DNA from: Altererythrobacter sp.
Lineage (GTDB): Bacteria > Pseudomonadota > Alphaproteobacteria > Sphingomonadales > Sphingomonadaceae
NCBI GenBank assembly: GCA_017308255.1
Contig: JAFKFN010000007.1
Span: 96,241-160,240 of the forward strand
Length of the DNA stretch: 64,000 nt
Direction of reading: 5' to 3'
Each line of letters starts with the position of its first letter. Positions within the stretch are counted from its first letter, which is position 1. This document shows positions 16,674 to 26,763 of the stretch, piece by piece. Made by a program: the position numbers and the translations under genes. The notes under the pieces are model-generated. The model worked only from the letters and a program-made list of their open reading frames with translations. It ran no database searches and was not told the DNA's origin.

Positions 16674-18716
16674 ATGCGCGCAAGCATGATACCCTTTCTC
16701 AAGGCGCTGCTGTCCCTGCTCGTGCTGGTTTTCGCCGCGCCTTCGCCGGCGCAGCTGGCACAGGGGTCCAGCACGCATCACCTCGCCGCCGAACTGGTTG
16801 CCGAGGGCCCGGCGCGTCCGGGCGAAACGCTGACATTGGCGCTCCATTTCCGGCCCGAGCCGGGCTGGCACGGCTACTGGTCCAATCCCGGCGATGCGGG
16901 GCTGGGGATGCGGCTGGAATGGAGCCTGCCGGAAGGCTGGCGCGCGGGAGAGCCGCTTTATCCCGTGCCGCACCAGCTGCTGATCGCCGGGCTGATGAAC
17001 CACGTCTATGAAGGCGAATACGCGGTGCTGGTGCCGGTCACGGTGCCGCAAGGCGCCGCCGGCATCGCCCCGATCCAGGTCAAAGGCGATTGGCTGGCCT
17101 GCACCGACAAGATCTGCGTCCCCGAGAGCGCGACGCTGAGCTTGCGCGTTCCGGTCGGCACGGGCGCGCGCGATCCGCGCTTCGACCAATGGCGCGCCGC
17201 GCTGCCGCCGCTGCTCGACAGTCCGGCGCGCTTCGAGCTGACGGCCAGCACGCTGCGCATCGCCGTGCCGCTGCCGGCTTCGGTGGAACTGGCCCATCCG
17301 CATGTATTCCTCAGCAGCGAGCAGCTGATCGACTACGTCGCGCCGCAGGTCTTCCGCCGCAGCGGCGACTGGCTTGTGGCGGAGCTGCCGCGCAAGGGGC
17401 TGGCGAAAGGCGCGGATAGCGTGACCGGCATCCTCAAGCTGGATGACAAGGGCGATGGCGTCACCTTCTCCGCCCGGCCGGGAAGCGTGCCTACGGGGGG
17501 CGAGCGGGTCGGCGACGCGGCAAACGCGCTGGCGCCTCTCTGGCTGCTGCTGGGCGCGGCGCTGGCGGGCGGGCTGCTCCTCAACCTGATGCCCTGCGTG
17601 TTTCCGATCCTCAGCCTCAAGGCGCTCGCTCTGGCGCGCGCCGGCGAAAGCGCGGAGGGCGCGCGGCGCGAAGGGCTGGCTTACACCGCCGGGGTGATCC
17701 TCGCCTGCGTGGCCTTGGGCGCGCTGCTGCTGGCGCTGCGCGCGGCAGGGAGCGAGATCGGCTGGGCCTTCCAGTTGCAGGAACCGGGCGTGGTGGTGGC
17801 GCTGCTGGTGCTGGCCACGGCGATCACCGCCAATCTTGCCGGGCTCTATGAGCTGCCCTCGTTCTCTTTCACGCGCGCCGGCGGCCGGGTGAGCGCGTTC
17901 TCGACCGGCCTCCTCGCCGCTTTCGTCGCCACGCCTTGCACCGGCCCGTTCATGGCCGCCGCGATGGGTGCGGCGCTGCTGCTGCCGTGGTGGGAGGCGC
18001 TGCTGCTGTTCGCCGTGCTCGGCTTCGGGCTGGCGCTGCCGTTCCTGCTGCTGGGTTATGTGCCCGCCCTCCGGCGGATGCTGCCCAAGCCGGGCAAATG
18101 GATGGAGACCTTCCGGCACATCCTCGCGGTGCCGATGGGGTTGACCGCGCTGGCGCTGCTGTGGCTGGCTTGGCGGCTGGGCGGGCTGGGGTTCGCCGCG
18201 GCGGCGGCGGGCGTGGCGATCGTCGCGCTGACACTGCTGGCCGCTTTGGCCCGCGCGCCTTGGACCTTCGCCCTGCCTCGCAAGGCCTCTCTGCTCGGCG
18301 GGGCCCTCGCGCTGCTGGTGCTGGTGCCGATAACGGCCGGCGCTTTCGCCCCTTCCGCAGCGCGCGAAGAAGGCGTCCTCGCCGCAACGCCTTTCAGCGA
18401 AGCCGCGCTGGCTCAGGCCCGCGCCGCGAACAAGCCGGTGTTCCTGTGGTTCACCGCCGATTGGTGCCTGACCTGCAAGGTCAACGAAGGCGTCTCTATC
18501 GAGCGCGAGGGGACGAAGGCGGCGTTCGAAAAAGCCGGCGTGGTTGCGATGCGTGGCGACTGGACCCGGCGCGATCCGGAAATCACCCGCTTCCTCACCG
18601 CGCACGGCGCGGCCGGGGTGCCGCTTTATCTATGGTATGCGCCGGGCAAGGACGGCGAAGTCCTGCCGCAAGTGCTGACGCCGGATACGCTTACCGAGCT
18701 GGCCGGGCGGAGCTAG
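16674..18716 (+). CDS. dsbD: Thiol:disulfide interchange protein DsbD
   Basis: A 680-residue inner-membrane electron carrier that moves reducing equivalents from cytoplasmic thioredoxin to periplasmic partners. It has a signal peptide (about 1-27), an N-terminal periplasmic domain with the cysteine pair WLACTDKICVP (Cys143, Cys148), an eight-helix membrane domain with the redox cysteines in NLMPC (Cys308) and ATPC (Cys422), and a C-terminal thioredoxin domain with WCLTC (Cys598, Cys601). All six redox cysteines are present. ATG at 16674 and 16686 are both possible; the first gives a positively charged signal-peptide start. Its 3' end overlaps the opposite lipoprotein gene by 26 bases. Confidence 0.92.
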   Translation: MRASMIPFLKALLSLLVLVFAAPSPAQLAQGSSTHHLAAELVAEGPARPGETLTLALHFRPEPGWHGYWSNPGDAGLGMRLEWSLPEGWRAGEPLYPVPHQLLIAGLMNHVYEGEYAVLVPVTVPQGAAGIAPIQVKGDWLACTDKICVPESATLSLRVPVGTGARDPRFDQWRAALPPLLDSPARFELTASTLRIAVPLPASVELAHPHVFLSSEQLIDYVAPQVFRRSGDWLVAELPRKGLAKGADSVTGILKLDDKGDGVTFSARPGSVPTGGERVGDAANALAPLWLLLGAALAGGLLLNLMPCVFPILSLKALALARAGESAEGARREGLAYTAGVILACVALGALLLALRAAGSEIGWAFQLQEPGVVVALLVLATAITANLAGLYELPSFSFTRAGGRVSAFSTGLLAAFVATPCTGPFMAAAMGAALLLPWWEALLLFAVLGFGLALPFLLLGYVPALRRMLPKPGKWMETFRHILAVPMGLTALALLWLAWRLGGLGFAAAAAGVAIVALTLLAALARAPWTFALPRKASLLGGALALLVLVPITAGAFAPSAAREEGVLAATPFSEAALAQARAANKPVFLWFTADWCLTCKVNEGVSIEREGTKAAFEKAGVVAMRGDWTRRDPEITRFLTAHGAAGVPLYLWYAPGKDGEVLPQVLTPDTLTELAGRS

Positions 18717-19305
18717 GCTGGGCCGGAGCCTTGGCATCGGTGGCCTTTTCCGCCGCCTCGACCCGCTGAACACGGCCGCCGGCGCGGCACCAGTTGATGA
18801 ATTCGCCGGGGATGCGGCTGCTGGCGATCTGCAATGAACCGCCGCCGGGCAGGGTGGCTTCCAGCGAGTTGGGGCCCGTGAACACGTCGAGCGAGGGATC
18901 GCTGGCCGGCAGCGCGCCTTCCCAGCGCCATTCGCCCCCGTGCAGCGCGGCATCGAGCTTGAAGCGCGAGATCGTGCCGTTGCCGATCACCGGAAACAGC
19001 GCCTTGGCGCCCGGCCGGCCGGTGACATGGCGGATCACGAGCAGCCGGGCCGGCGCGGCGCGAAGATCGCAGGCCAGCGTCATCATCGGCTTTTCGCCGG
19101 TGAGCCCGAAATCGATCGCCTGCCCGTCGGCGGTGACCGTCCAGCCGGCGGCTTTCGTATCGGGCGACAGCAGCGGCTCCGACGGCATGCGCCGCGCCGC
19201 CTCCAGCGAAAAGCGCTGCGCCTCCACCGGCTCCTGCTCCCCACTCCCGCAAGCGGCGAGGAGCATCAGCGCGGTGAGGGCAGCAGCGATGAGAGGGCGA
19301 GCCAT
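18691..19305 (-). CDS. Predicted lipoprotein of unknown function
   Basis: A 204-residue protein with a lipoprotein signal (MARPLIAAALTALMLLAACG, Cys19). The body is a beta-rich domain (DFGLTGEKPMMTLACDLRAAP, GEFINWCRAG) with two further cysteines. I do not recognise a named family, although proteins of this shape are frequent in Sphingomonadales. The longer open frame to 19479 lacks a signal and overlaps the small CxxC gene, so the ATG at 19305 is used. The last 26 bases overlap the 3' end of dsbD on the other strand. Confidence 0.72.
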   Translation of the reverse strand: MARPLIAAALTALMLLAACGSGEQEPVEAQRFSLEAARRMPSEPLLSPDTKAAGWTVTADGQAIDFGLTGEKPMMTLACDLRAAPARLLVIRHVTGRPGAKALFPVIGNGTISRFKLDAALHGGEWRWEGALPASDPSLDVFTGPNSLEATLPGGGSLQIASSRIPGEFINWCRAGGRVQRVEAAEKATDAKAPAQPSSARPAR

Positions 19306-19373
19306 TCCGCTCCGATGGCGGTGAAGCACTATGCTTTCAAGCGGGCATGGGACGATCTCCGCAGCTTGTTCGC

Positions 19374-19529
19374 TCAGATGTGCGACAACTCCATAGGGCT
19401 GTGTCGACGACGGTGATCGCTGAATTTCTCGCCTTCGCGGGCTTCGGTTCGGAAGCCGTTGGCCTTCCATGGCTTGCACATCTTGCAGCCGGCACGACGG
19501 TTGCTTGGGCGCTGGCGCTTGTGATGCAT
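19374..19529 (-). CDS. 51-residue basic CxxC protein, third gene of the higBA operon
   Basis: A small ORF on the strand of higBA, starting 12 bases after the higA stop. The protein begins MHHKRQRPSNRRAGCKMCKP and continues WKANGFRTEAREGEKFSDHR, with a CKMC zinc- or redox-type pair (Cys15, Cys18) in a strongly basic context. I recall similar short RRAGCxxCKPWK proteins beside toxin-antitoxin genes in proteobacteria, but no function for them. GAGGA lies 5 bases before the ATG, which strongly favours translation. It is cytoplasmic and possibly nucleic-acid binding (inference). Confidence 0.65.
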   Translation of the reverse strand: MHHKRQRPSNRRAGCKMCKPWKANGFRTEAREGEKFSDHRRRHSPMELSHI

Positions 19530-19541
19530 TTCGTCCTCGCG

Positions 19542-19868
19542 TCAGGCCGCCCGGGGAACGATCCGGTCAAGATCGCCATTCAGCGCTCGTTTGGCTTCGA
19601 GCAACTCGTAATCGTCCTGCAAGCCGAGAAAGAAACCCTCGGACATCTGGAAATACCGAGCGAGACGAAGATCAAGTTCCCCGTCGATACGCGTCGTGCC
19701 ATCGATCACAGCTTGCAGGCGCATGGGATCGGCGGCGATGGCTTCGGCCAAGGCGGCGACATCGAGCCCGATCGGCTCCATAAATTCCGATACCAGCAGT
19801 TCGCCCGCGTGCGCGTTGTGCAGCCAGTCAGGCTTAGTGGTAGTCGATGATTTCGACACCGTGTGCAT
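19542..19868 (-). CDS. higA: HigA-family antitoxin (XRE helix-turn-helix)
   Basis: A 108-residue antitoxin. After a short N-terminal arm it has the HigA core HAGELLVSEFMEPIGLDVAA (about 20-39) and a helix-turn-helix (ALAEAIAADPMRLQAVIDGT), followed by the family's DLRLARYFQMSEGFFLGLQ segment. It should bind and neutralise HigB and repress the operon. The start at 19868 overlaps the 3' end of higB by 35 bases; a GTG at 19859 is an alternative. Toxin-first order is typical of higBA. Confidence 0.88.
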   Translation of the reverse strand: MHTVSKSSTTTKPDWLHNAHAGELLVSEFMEPIGLDVAALAEAIAADPMRLQAVIDGTTRIDGELDLRLARYFQMSEGFFLGLQDDYELLEAKRALNGDLDRIVPRAA

Positions 19869-20115
19869 CTCCGTCTTTCCAGACGAAGCATATACGCCAC
19901 TGCATATTAATTGAAATGGAATGCTGGCCGGCGCGATCGCCGTCCAATGCGTGGAGGCGATTCGAAGGCGGATTGCGGAGGTCGTCCAATGTCTTCGCGC
20001 GATTCAGAAGCCTGAGCTTGGCCAAGGCGCGCTGCTGGATGTCCGCCGGCAGCTTCCGGCTGCGTAGGCCGGACCAGATGCGCCCAGCTTCTTTGTCGGC
20101 AAAATCGGCAATCAT
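19834..20115 (-). CDS. higB: HigB-family toxin (RelE/ParE superfamily mRNA interferase)
   Basis: A 93-residue protein beginning MIADFADKEAGRIWSGLRSR and ending with WRICFVWKDGDAHGVEIIDYH, the diagnostic C-terminal strands of HigB. HigB cleaves mRNA on translating ribosomes and arrests growth. The length (about 92) and all core segments (ALAKLRLLNRAKTLDDLR, GQHSISINMQWRI) are intact, so the toxin looks functional. The ATG at 20115 has AGAGAG upstream. A possible promoter (TTGAAA then TAGTTA, 17 apart, on the minus strand) lies between uvrB and higB. Confidence 0.9.
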   Translation of the reverse strand: MIADFADKEAGRIWSGLRSRKLPADIQQRALAKLRLLNRAKTLDDLRNPPSNRLHALDGDRAGQHSISINMQWRICFVWKDGDAHGVEIIDYH

Positions 20116-20217
20116 TGCTGCTCTCTTCGGCGCTTCTTGCAGGTACAAGGCGCTCGTGAAGGAGTTCAGCCGAGCTGTTGATATTTAACTACATTCAGTG
20201 CGTGGGGATTTCAAGCA

Positions 20218-22404
<2,187 letters not shown>

Positions 22405-22405
22405 G

Positions 22406-22420
22406 GTACGAATATGGAAC
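22406..22420 (-). promoter_or_regulatory. Near-match to the alphaproteobacterial LexA box before uvrB
   Basis: On the minus strand GTTC is followed after 7 bases by GTAC, one mismatch from the alphaproteobacterial SOS consensus GTTC-N7-GTTC. It ends one base before the uvrB start codon, so LexA bound here would block initiation. Motif position is seen; LexA control is inferred. Confidence 0.4.
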
Positions 22421-22589
22421 GTGGGGCGGCCTATCGCAATCGTTGGCCACCGCTTGTCGGCGCATGGCGCGATGAAAGGAGGGGGCCCAGCGCGGTGCAT
22501 TTGATGGCCGCGATCTGACCGGACCCCGGAAACCTGGATCGATTGTTGCGTTCATGCTGCAATAAGTCGGTTTGGTTACAGACAAGGGC

Positions 22590-23372
22590 ATGGCGATTAC
22601 CACCGCGACTCAACGACGCGCGTTCTCCGATGCGGCCATGCTTCGCGAAGCGGTGGCGCGCCGGCTGGAACTGTTGCACCGCAAGCCGCCGGCTGATGTG
22701 CATGGCCCTGAGGCGCGGCTGCTGTGGGGTGAGCTGGCGACCCCGATCGAGCCGGTGCGGCGGCTTTTCCGTGAGCCGTTCTCCCTGCCCCAAGCGGCCC
22801 ATCCGCGCCTGGTCATGCTGCTGCCCGGCTTCGGCACCCATCCCTTGCGGATGCGCTACATGGCCCAGCAGCTTGAACGGGCGGGGCACAAGGTCAAGCG
22901 CTGGGGCCTGGGTTTCAACCTGGGGCCGACCGAGGAGAACTTCGCCGCGCTGGAACGGCGCATTGCGCAGATCAGCGAGCGATACGGGCAGGACGTGGTG
23001 CTTGTCGGCTGGAGCCTGGGCGGCGTCTTCGCGCGCGAGCTGGCCAAGCGCGATCCGCGACACGTGGCCAAGGTGATAACAATGGGCTCGCCGTTTTCGG
23101 GCACGCCTTATGCGAACAATGCCTGGCGCATCTATCAGCTCGTCACCGGCCATTCGGTGGAGCAGCCGCCTGTGGAGGCGGAATTGGCGGTGAAGCCGCC
23201 GGTGGAAACGGTAGCGCTGTGGAGTCCGCGCGATGGCGTGGTCTCTGCCCGCAGCGCCTGCGGCCTTCCCGGCGAGCGGGACCGCGCGCGGGCGCTGCGC
23301 TGCACGCATCTCGGCTTCGCCAATTCGCCCGAGGCGATCCGCGCGGTGGCGGCGGAACTGGAACGCGGCTGA
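22590..23372 (+). CDS. Alpha/beta hydrolase
   Basis: A 260-residue cytoplasmic alpha/beta-hydrolase with the oxyanion-side motif LLPGFGTHP (about 79), nucleophile elbow GWSLGG (Ser142 at residues 140-145), an acid in ALWSPRDGVV and a C-terminal CTHLGF histidine. The 'GFGTHPLRMRYMAQQLERAG' stretch resembles lipase/acyltransferase-type hydrolases that act on long hydrophobic substrates. ATG at 22590 has AAGGG unusually close, and an in-frame TTG at 22572 is possible. No substrate can be assigned. Confidence 0.75.
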   Translation: MAITTATQRRAFSDAAMLREAVARRLELLHRKPPADVHGPEARLLWGELATPIEPVRRLFREPFSLPQAAHPRLVMLLPGFGTHPLRMRYMAQQLERAGHKVKRWGLGFNLGPTEENFAALERRIAQISERYGQDVVLVGWSLGGVFARELAKRDPRHVAKVITMGSPFSGTPYANNAWRIYQLVTGHSVEQPPVEAELAVKPPVETVALWSPRDGVVSARSACGLPGERDRARALRCTHLGFANSPEAIRAVAAELERG

Positions 23373-23522
23373 CCGCGCGCCCGGCGATCCTGGCACCGAT
23401 GGCGGGGATAAGTTCCTGATTCGCTGTCAAGATCGCCCGCCTGCCCTTGCGATCGATCCTCGGACCGCCGAGGAATGGCCTGGTCGATCGCGCCGGAAGC
23501 AGCGAGAAGGAACGGGCTGGCG

Positions 23523-24308
23523 ATGACCTATTGCGTGGGAATGGTGATCGATGATGGGTTCGTCATGATGAGCGATACCCGCACCAATTCCGGCGTCGAT
23601 AACATCTCCGTGTTCAGCAAGATGTTCCGCTGGTCGAATCCGGGGGAACGGATCATCGCCCTGATGACCGCCGGCAACCTGGCCACCACGCAGGCGGTGA
23701 TCAGCAAGCTGGAGCAGCGCGACAGGGAACCCGCCGGCCGGCGGAACGCGCTGCTGGAACTGCCGACCATGTTCCAGGTCGCCGCCGAGGCGGGCCGTCT
23801 GCTGCGCGAGACCGTGCGCGAAACGCAGGACGGGAACGGCCAGCAGGGCAAGGGCCGCTTCACCGCCTCGATGATCGTCGGCGGGCAGATCGCGGGCATG
23901 GAGCCGCGGCTGTTCCTGATCTATCCCGAAGGCAATTTCATCGAAGCGAACATCGATACACCTTTCTTCCAGATCGGGGAGACCAAGTACGGCCGCCCGA
24001 TCCTGTTGCGCGGTTATGACCGCACGATGGGTTTTGCGGATGCCGCCAAGCTGCTGATGGTCAGCTTCGATTCCACCCTCAGGGCCAATCTCTCCGTCGG
24101 CCTGCCGCTCGACCTGCTCATGGTGCGGCGCGACGAATACGAGCCGCTGCACGAGTGCCGGATCGAACACGGCGATCCTTATTTCACCGCCGTCTCGTCA
24201 GGCTGGAGCGGTGCCCTGCTGGATGCCTTCCATTCCCTGCCGGGCTACCCCTTCCCTGCGGAAGATAGCAAAGGGAATACCCATAATTTTGGCATTCCTA
24301 AACAATGA
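23523..24308 (+). CDS. Anbu (ancestral beta-subunit) proteasome-type peptidase
   Basis: A 261-residue member of the Ntn-hydrolase peptidase family related to HslV and the proteasome beta subunit. The sequence starts MTYCVGMVIDDGFVMMSDTR; removal of Met leaves Thr1 as nucleophile, as in Anbu, and the SDTR segment supplies the conserved Asp. A large C-terminal region without HslV counterpart is typical of Anbu. AAGGAACGGG precedes the ATG at 23523, and the 16-codon upstream extension would bury Thr1 and is rejected. Anbu operons often include an ATP-grasp, an alpha-E and a transglutaminase-like gene; none is found here. Confidence 0.85.
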   Translation: MTYCVGMVIDDGFVMMSDTRTNSGVDNISVFSKMFRWSNPGERIIALMTAGNLATTQAVISKLEQRDREPAGRRNALLELPTMFQVAAEAGRLLRETVRETQDGNGQQGKGRFTASMIVGGQIAGMEPRLFLIYPEGNFIEANIDTPFFQIGETKYGRPILLRGYDRTMGFADAAKLLMVSFDSTLRANLSVGLPLDLLMVRRDEYEPLHECRIEHGDPYFTAVSSGWSGALLDAFHSLPGYPFPAEDSKGNTHNFGIPKQ

Positions 24309-24361
24309 CTTACGTAAAATTTCAGGTTGATTAGTTCCGAAATGGACGTAGCCTCCCTTAC

Positions 24362-24387
24362 GGAACGCTTCGTATTACGCGGGCGTT
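24362..24387 (+). promoter_or_regulatory. Sigma-EcfG type general-stress promoter
   Basis: GGAAC at 24362-24366 and CGTT at 24384-24387 are separated by exactly 17 bases, matching the alphaproteobacterial EcfG consensus GGAAC-N16/17-CGTT. The next start codon, at 24450, is 62 bases downstream in the same direction. The palindrome TTACGTAA at 24310-24317 lies further upstream. Confidence 0.65.
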
Positions 24388-24449
24388 GCGTCGGAAATAG
24401 CTTCGGATTGGAAGCGTCTGGCGATGCATCCAGGGGGGCTGGGGGCAGA

Positions 24450-25184
24450 ATGACGGATATGGAAAGAACGACTCTTCATATCGTCGGGGGCGATAGTCGG
24501 TCGCGGGCGGAACAGGCGCGGATCGCCTTCGCGCTGGGCCATCATGCCGAAGTCTATGGCGATCTGGGCGAATTGATCGAACGCCCTCCGGATGAAGGGC
24601 TCATCCTGGCGGCTGACGAGGATCTCGCGGTGCCGGCCCGGATGCTGGTCGATCGCCTGAGCGCCTCGGGGATATGGCTGCCGGTGGTGCTCGCGGCGCA
24701 CGAGCCGACCGTCGAACGCGCGGTGGAGGTGATCAAGGCGGGCGCGCTCGATTATCTGGCCCTGCCGCTGGAGATGGGCAGCTTCGCGCGCCGCCTGGGA
24801 TCGATCCTTGGCGAGGCGGAGACGTTCACCCGGCGGCGCCGGCGCGAGATCGAGGCGCGCCATGCGATCGGGCAACTGAGCCGGCGCGAACGCGAGGTGC
24901 TGGAACTGCTCAGCGAAGGATGCTCCAACAAGGAGATCGCGCACAATCTGTCCATCAGCCCGCGAACGGTGGAAATCCATCGCGGCAACATGATGGCCAA
25001 GCTGGGCGCCGGCCATGCCGCCGATGCCGTGCGCCTATGGATGGATGGGTGCGCGGATGGGACCCTGGCTGCCCACGCGGAGGAAGGGCCTGTGTTGCCC
25101 GGCGGCGAAGAGGGCATCGCGGGCCGCATCGGCGAACCGCACGGCACCCTGCCGCCGCGCGTCAGGCGCTTTCAGCGGCAATAG
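24450..25184 (+). CDS. FixJ/LuxR-type regulator with a degenerate receiver domain
   Basis: A 244-residue protein with an N-terminal FixJ-like receiver fold (about 1-125) and a LuxR helix-turn-helix (LSRREREVLELLSEGCSNKE onward, about 148-205). The receiver is degenerate: the N-terminal acidic cluster is GGDS instead of DDDE, the phospho-acceptor strand reads GLILAADEDL with Ala where FixJ has Asp, and the conserved Lys-Pro is LALPL. It is therefore probably controlled by abundance or ligand, not phosphorylation. A sigma-EcfG promoter precedes it. A Gly/Pro-rich C-terminal tail overlaps the end of the extensin-like gene on the other strand by 13 bases. Confidence 0.82.
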   Translation: MTDMERTTLHIVGGDSRSRAEQARIAFALGHHAEVYGDLGELIERPPDEGLILAADEDLAVPARMLVDRLSASGIWLPVVLAAHEPTVERAVEVIKAGALDYLALPLEMGSFARRLGSILGEAETFTRRRRREIEARHAIGQLSRREREVLELLSEGCSNKEIAHNLSISPRTVEIHRGNMMAKLGAGHAADAVRLWMDGCADGTLAAHAEEGPVLPGGEEGIAGRIGEPHGTLPPRVRRFQRQ

Positions 25185-25849
25185 CTGCGCGTTGCGATGA
25201 TGCCTTCGACATGGAGGTGATCGGCGTGGGCGGAATTATAATCCGGCCCCAGCACGGTATCGAAGCGCTTGCAGGCGCTGCCATGCACCACGCGCAGGAA
25301 CTGCCGCTCCCGCTCGTTGCCGCCGTTCCACGCCGCCTTGACGGTGATCCGCCGCCCGTCTTCCAGCACGAAGCCCGAAATGTCGATAGCCGCGCCTTCG
25401 GCATGGGCGGAGCGGCGTGACGAGCCGGCGACGTTGCGGCAGGAATAGCTGCCGAAGGTCTCGATAGAGCGCAGGCCCGAACCGAGTATCTGCCGCGCCG
25501 CGCGATCGACTCCGAAACGAGCCCAGCCGGCGAAGGCCTGGCTGACCTCGCAAGTCACCGGCCCGAGATTGGTCACCGAAAGCGGCTGGGCGGAATCCGA
25601 TGCGAGGCTGGCGAGCTGGACGGTGTTGAGATTGCTGCAGCCTTCGCCGAGATAGCGATCGGGAAGCGGTGAAAAGCCCGCGCCGAGCCGGCCGAGTCGC
25701 GACAGGCACTGCGCCGCTTCCCCTGTCGGTGCGGCGGCCACGCCGCGCACCGGCGCCGGTGCGGCGGGTTCGCGGGACCGCTCCGGCAAGACCGAACAGC
25801 CGGAAAGAACGATGGCAGCCAGGAAAAGGGCAGCGCCAGGCCTGAACAT
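25172..25849 (-). CDS. Extensin-like lipoprotein
   Basis: A 225-residue protein with a lipoprotein signal (FLAAIVLSGCS, Cys18) and the bacterial extensin-like C-terminal domain (about 65-225). That domain has the conserved CEVSQAFAGW, IETFGSYSCRNVAGS, SAHAEGAAIDISGF and HADHLHVEG segments, a D-Ala-D-Ala-peptidase-like metal site (His, Asp, His). It probably acts on the cell wall from the envelope, but bacterial members are uncharacterised. Upstream ATG codons are rejected because the signal must be N-terminal. Confidence 0.85.
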   Translation of the reverse strand: MFRPGAALFLAAIVLSGCSVLPERSREPAAPAPVRGVAAAPTGEAAQCLSRLGRLGAGFSPLPDRYLGEGCSNLNTVQLASLASDSAQPLSVTNLGPVTCEVSQAFAGWARFGVDRAARQILGSGLRSIETFGSYSCRNVAGSSRRSAHAEGAAIDISGFVLEDGRRITVKAAWNGGNERERQFLRVVHGSACKRFDTVLGPDYNSAHADHLHVEGIIATRSYCR

Positions 25850-25910
25850 GCGGGCATTGTTTGCATGTGCGGTTAACGGCAGCCTAACCGTGCGGGCGTC
25901 TGCGCTGTGC

Positions 25911-25944
25911 AAAAGAAAAGGGGAGCGCGGATGCGCCCCCCTTT
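25911..25944 (-). terminator. Rho-independent terminator after the PEP-CTERM gene
   Basis: Read on the minus strand, a GC-rich stem (AAGGGGGGCGC paired with GCGCTCCCCTT, one bulge) closes a 4-base loop and is followed by TTTTCTTTT. It lies 22 bases after the stop codon at 25967. Confidence 0.8.
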
Positions 25945-25966
25945 CCCCATTCGCTAAACCGATGTG

Positions 25967-26515
25967 TCAGGCGAAGTTGAAGCGCACCCGCTGCTCGCGA
26001 TCGCGGCGCCGCAGCGCGCCACCGACCAGGGCGAAGCCGAGGATCATCAGCGCCCAGGTGGCCGGTTCCGGAACGGCGGCGAAATTGACCGTGCCCGTCA
26101 ACGAGTTACCGACTCCTGACGCTTCACCAAGGATGGTCAGGCGATAAGTGCCCGCGTCGAGGCCATAATCGCTCAGCGCCCACTGCTCGGTAGTTCCGTC
26201 GTCCACCGTCTTGACGAGCGAAAGCGGGCCGAGAAGGCCGCCGCCGCTCACCAAGGCTTGCGCAATATTCACGCTGGCGCTGCTCGTCGTAAACGAGAAC
26301 GAATAGAGGCCCGAGAGATCGTTGGTGAAGTCGAGGAACAGGTCGACAGGATTGGCCAATCCGACTTCCGCGTATCCGATCGCGAATTCCAGAGAATTGC
26401 CGTCTATTGCGGCAAAATCGAAGTTGGTGTCGTTGATGCTGACAGCCGCCTGTGCCGGCGCCGAAAGAGCCATCGCACAACCCGCGGTCAGCGCGGCAGT
26501 GAGGATCTTCTTCAT
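25967..26515 (-). CDS. PEP-CTERM sorting-domain protein
   Basis: A 182-residue exported protein. It has a signal peptide (MKKILTAALTAGCAMALSAPAQA), a beta-rich domain of about 120 residues rich in Asn, Asp and Ser, and a C-terminal PEP-CTERM anchor: PEPATWALM at 149-157, a hydrophobic helix (ILGFALVGGALRR) and a basic end. This PEPxxWAxM form is the type used in Sphingomonadales; an exosortase would process it in organisms with an exopolysaccharide locus, but none is encoded in the window. AAAGGGG lies before the ATG. The domain has no recognised function. Confidence 0.85.
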   Translation of the reverse strand: MKKILTAALTAGCAMALSAPAQAAVSINDTNFDFAAIDGNSLEFAIGYAEVGLANPVDLFLDFTNDLSGLYSFSFTTSSASVNIAQALVSGGGLLGPLSLVKTVDDGTTEQWALSDYGLDAGTYRLTILGEASGVGNSLTGTVNFAAVPEPATWALMILGFALVGGALRRRDREQRVRFNFA

Positions 26516-26763
26516 GTTAACCCCTTTTCGTTAACTTTGTTCTCTAACCATCATAAAGCCGCCATTTCAACGGCAACGCCCTCGCAGCGGCAACGTGCCG
26601 TGGCGACTCGGTTCTGTGAGCACGCCCTAGCTGGTTACCATGGCAGGCGATTAGTTAAAGCCCGAATGCGCCGCTAAATTACGGAAATACCCTTAGTGTC
26701 TCTGATTGGAACACTATGGCCCGCCCCGTTCGCCCGGCCCCGAATGCGGCATTTTTCCCGGCC
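26516..26763. other. Intergenic region between divergent PEP-CTERM and serC genes
   Basis: About 250 bases with no ORF I can support. Two GTTAAC palindromes (26516-26521 and 26531-26536) lie just before the PEP-CTERM start. A GGAAC...CGTT pair at 26708 has only 14 bases between the boxes and is not counted as an EcfG promoter. Confidence 0.5.

Noticed and set aside
16068-18605. 845-codon minus-strand frame opposite dsbD
   Set aside because: Arg/Gln/Ala-rich shadow with no recognisable domain; dsbD has all six redox cysteines on the other strand.
19347-19850. Plus-strand ORF across the higA end
   Set aside because: It is antisense to higA and the CxxC gene. The minus-strand genes have Shine-Dalgarno sequences and family motifs.
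26708-26730. GGAAC...CGTT pair upstream of serC
   Set aside because: Only 14 bases separate the boxes; EcfG promoters have 16 or 17.
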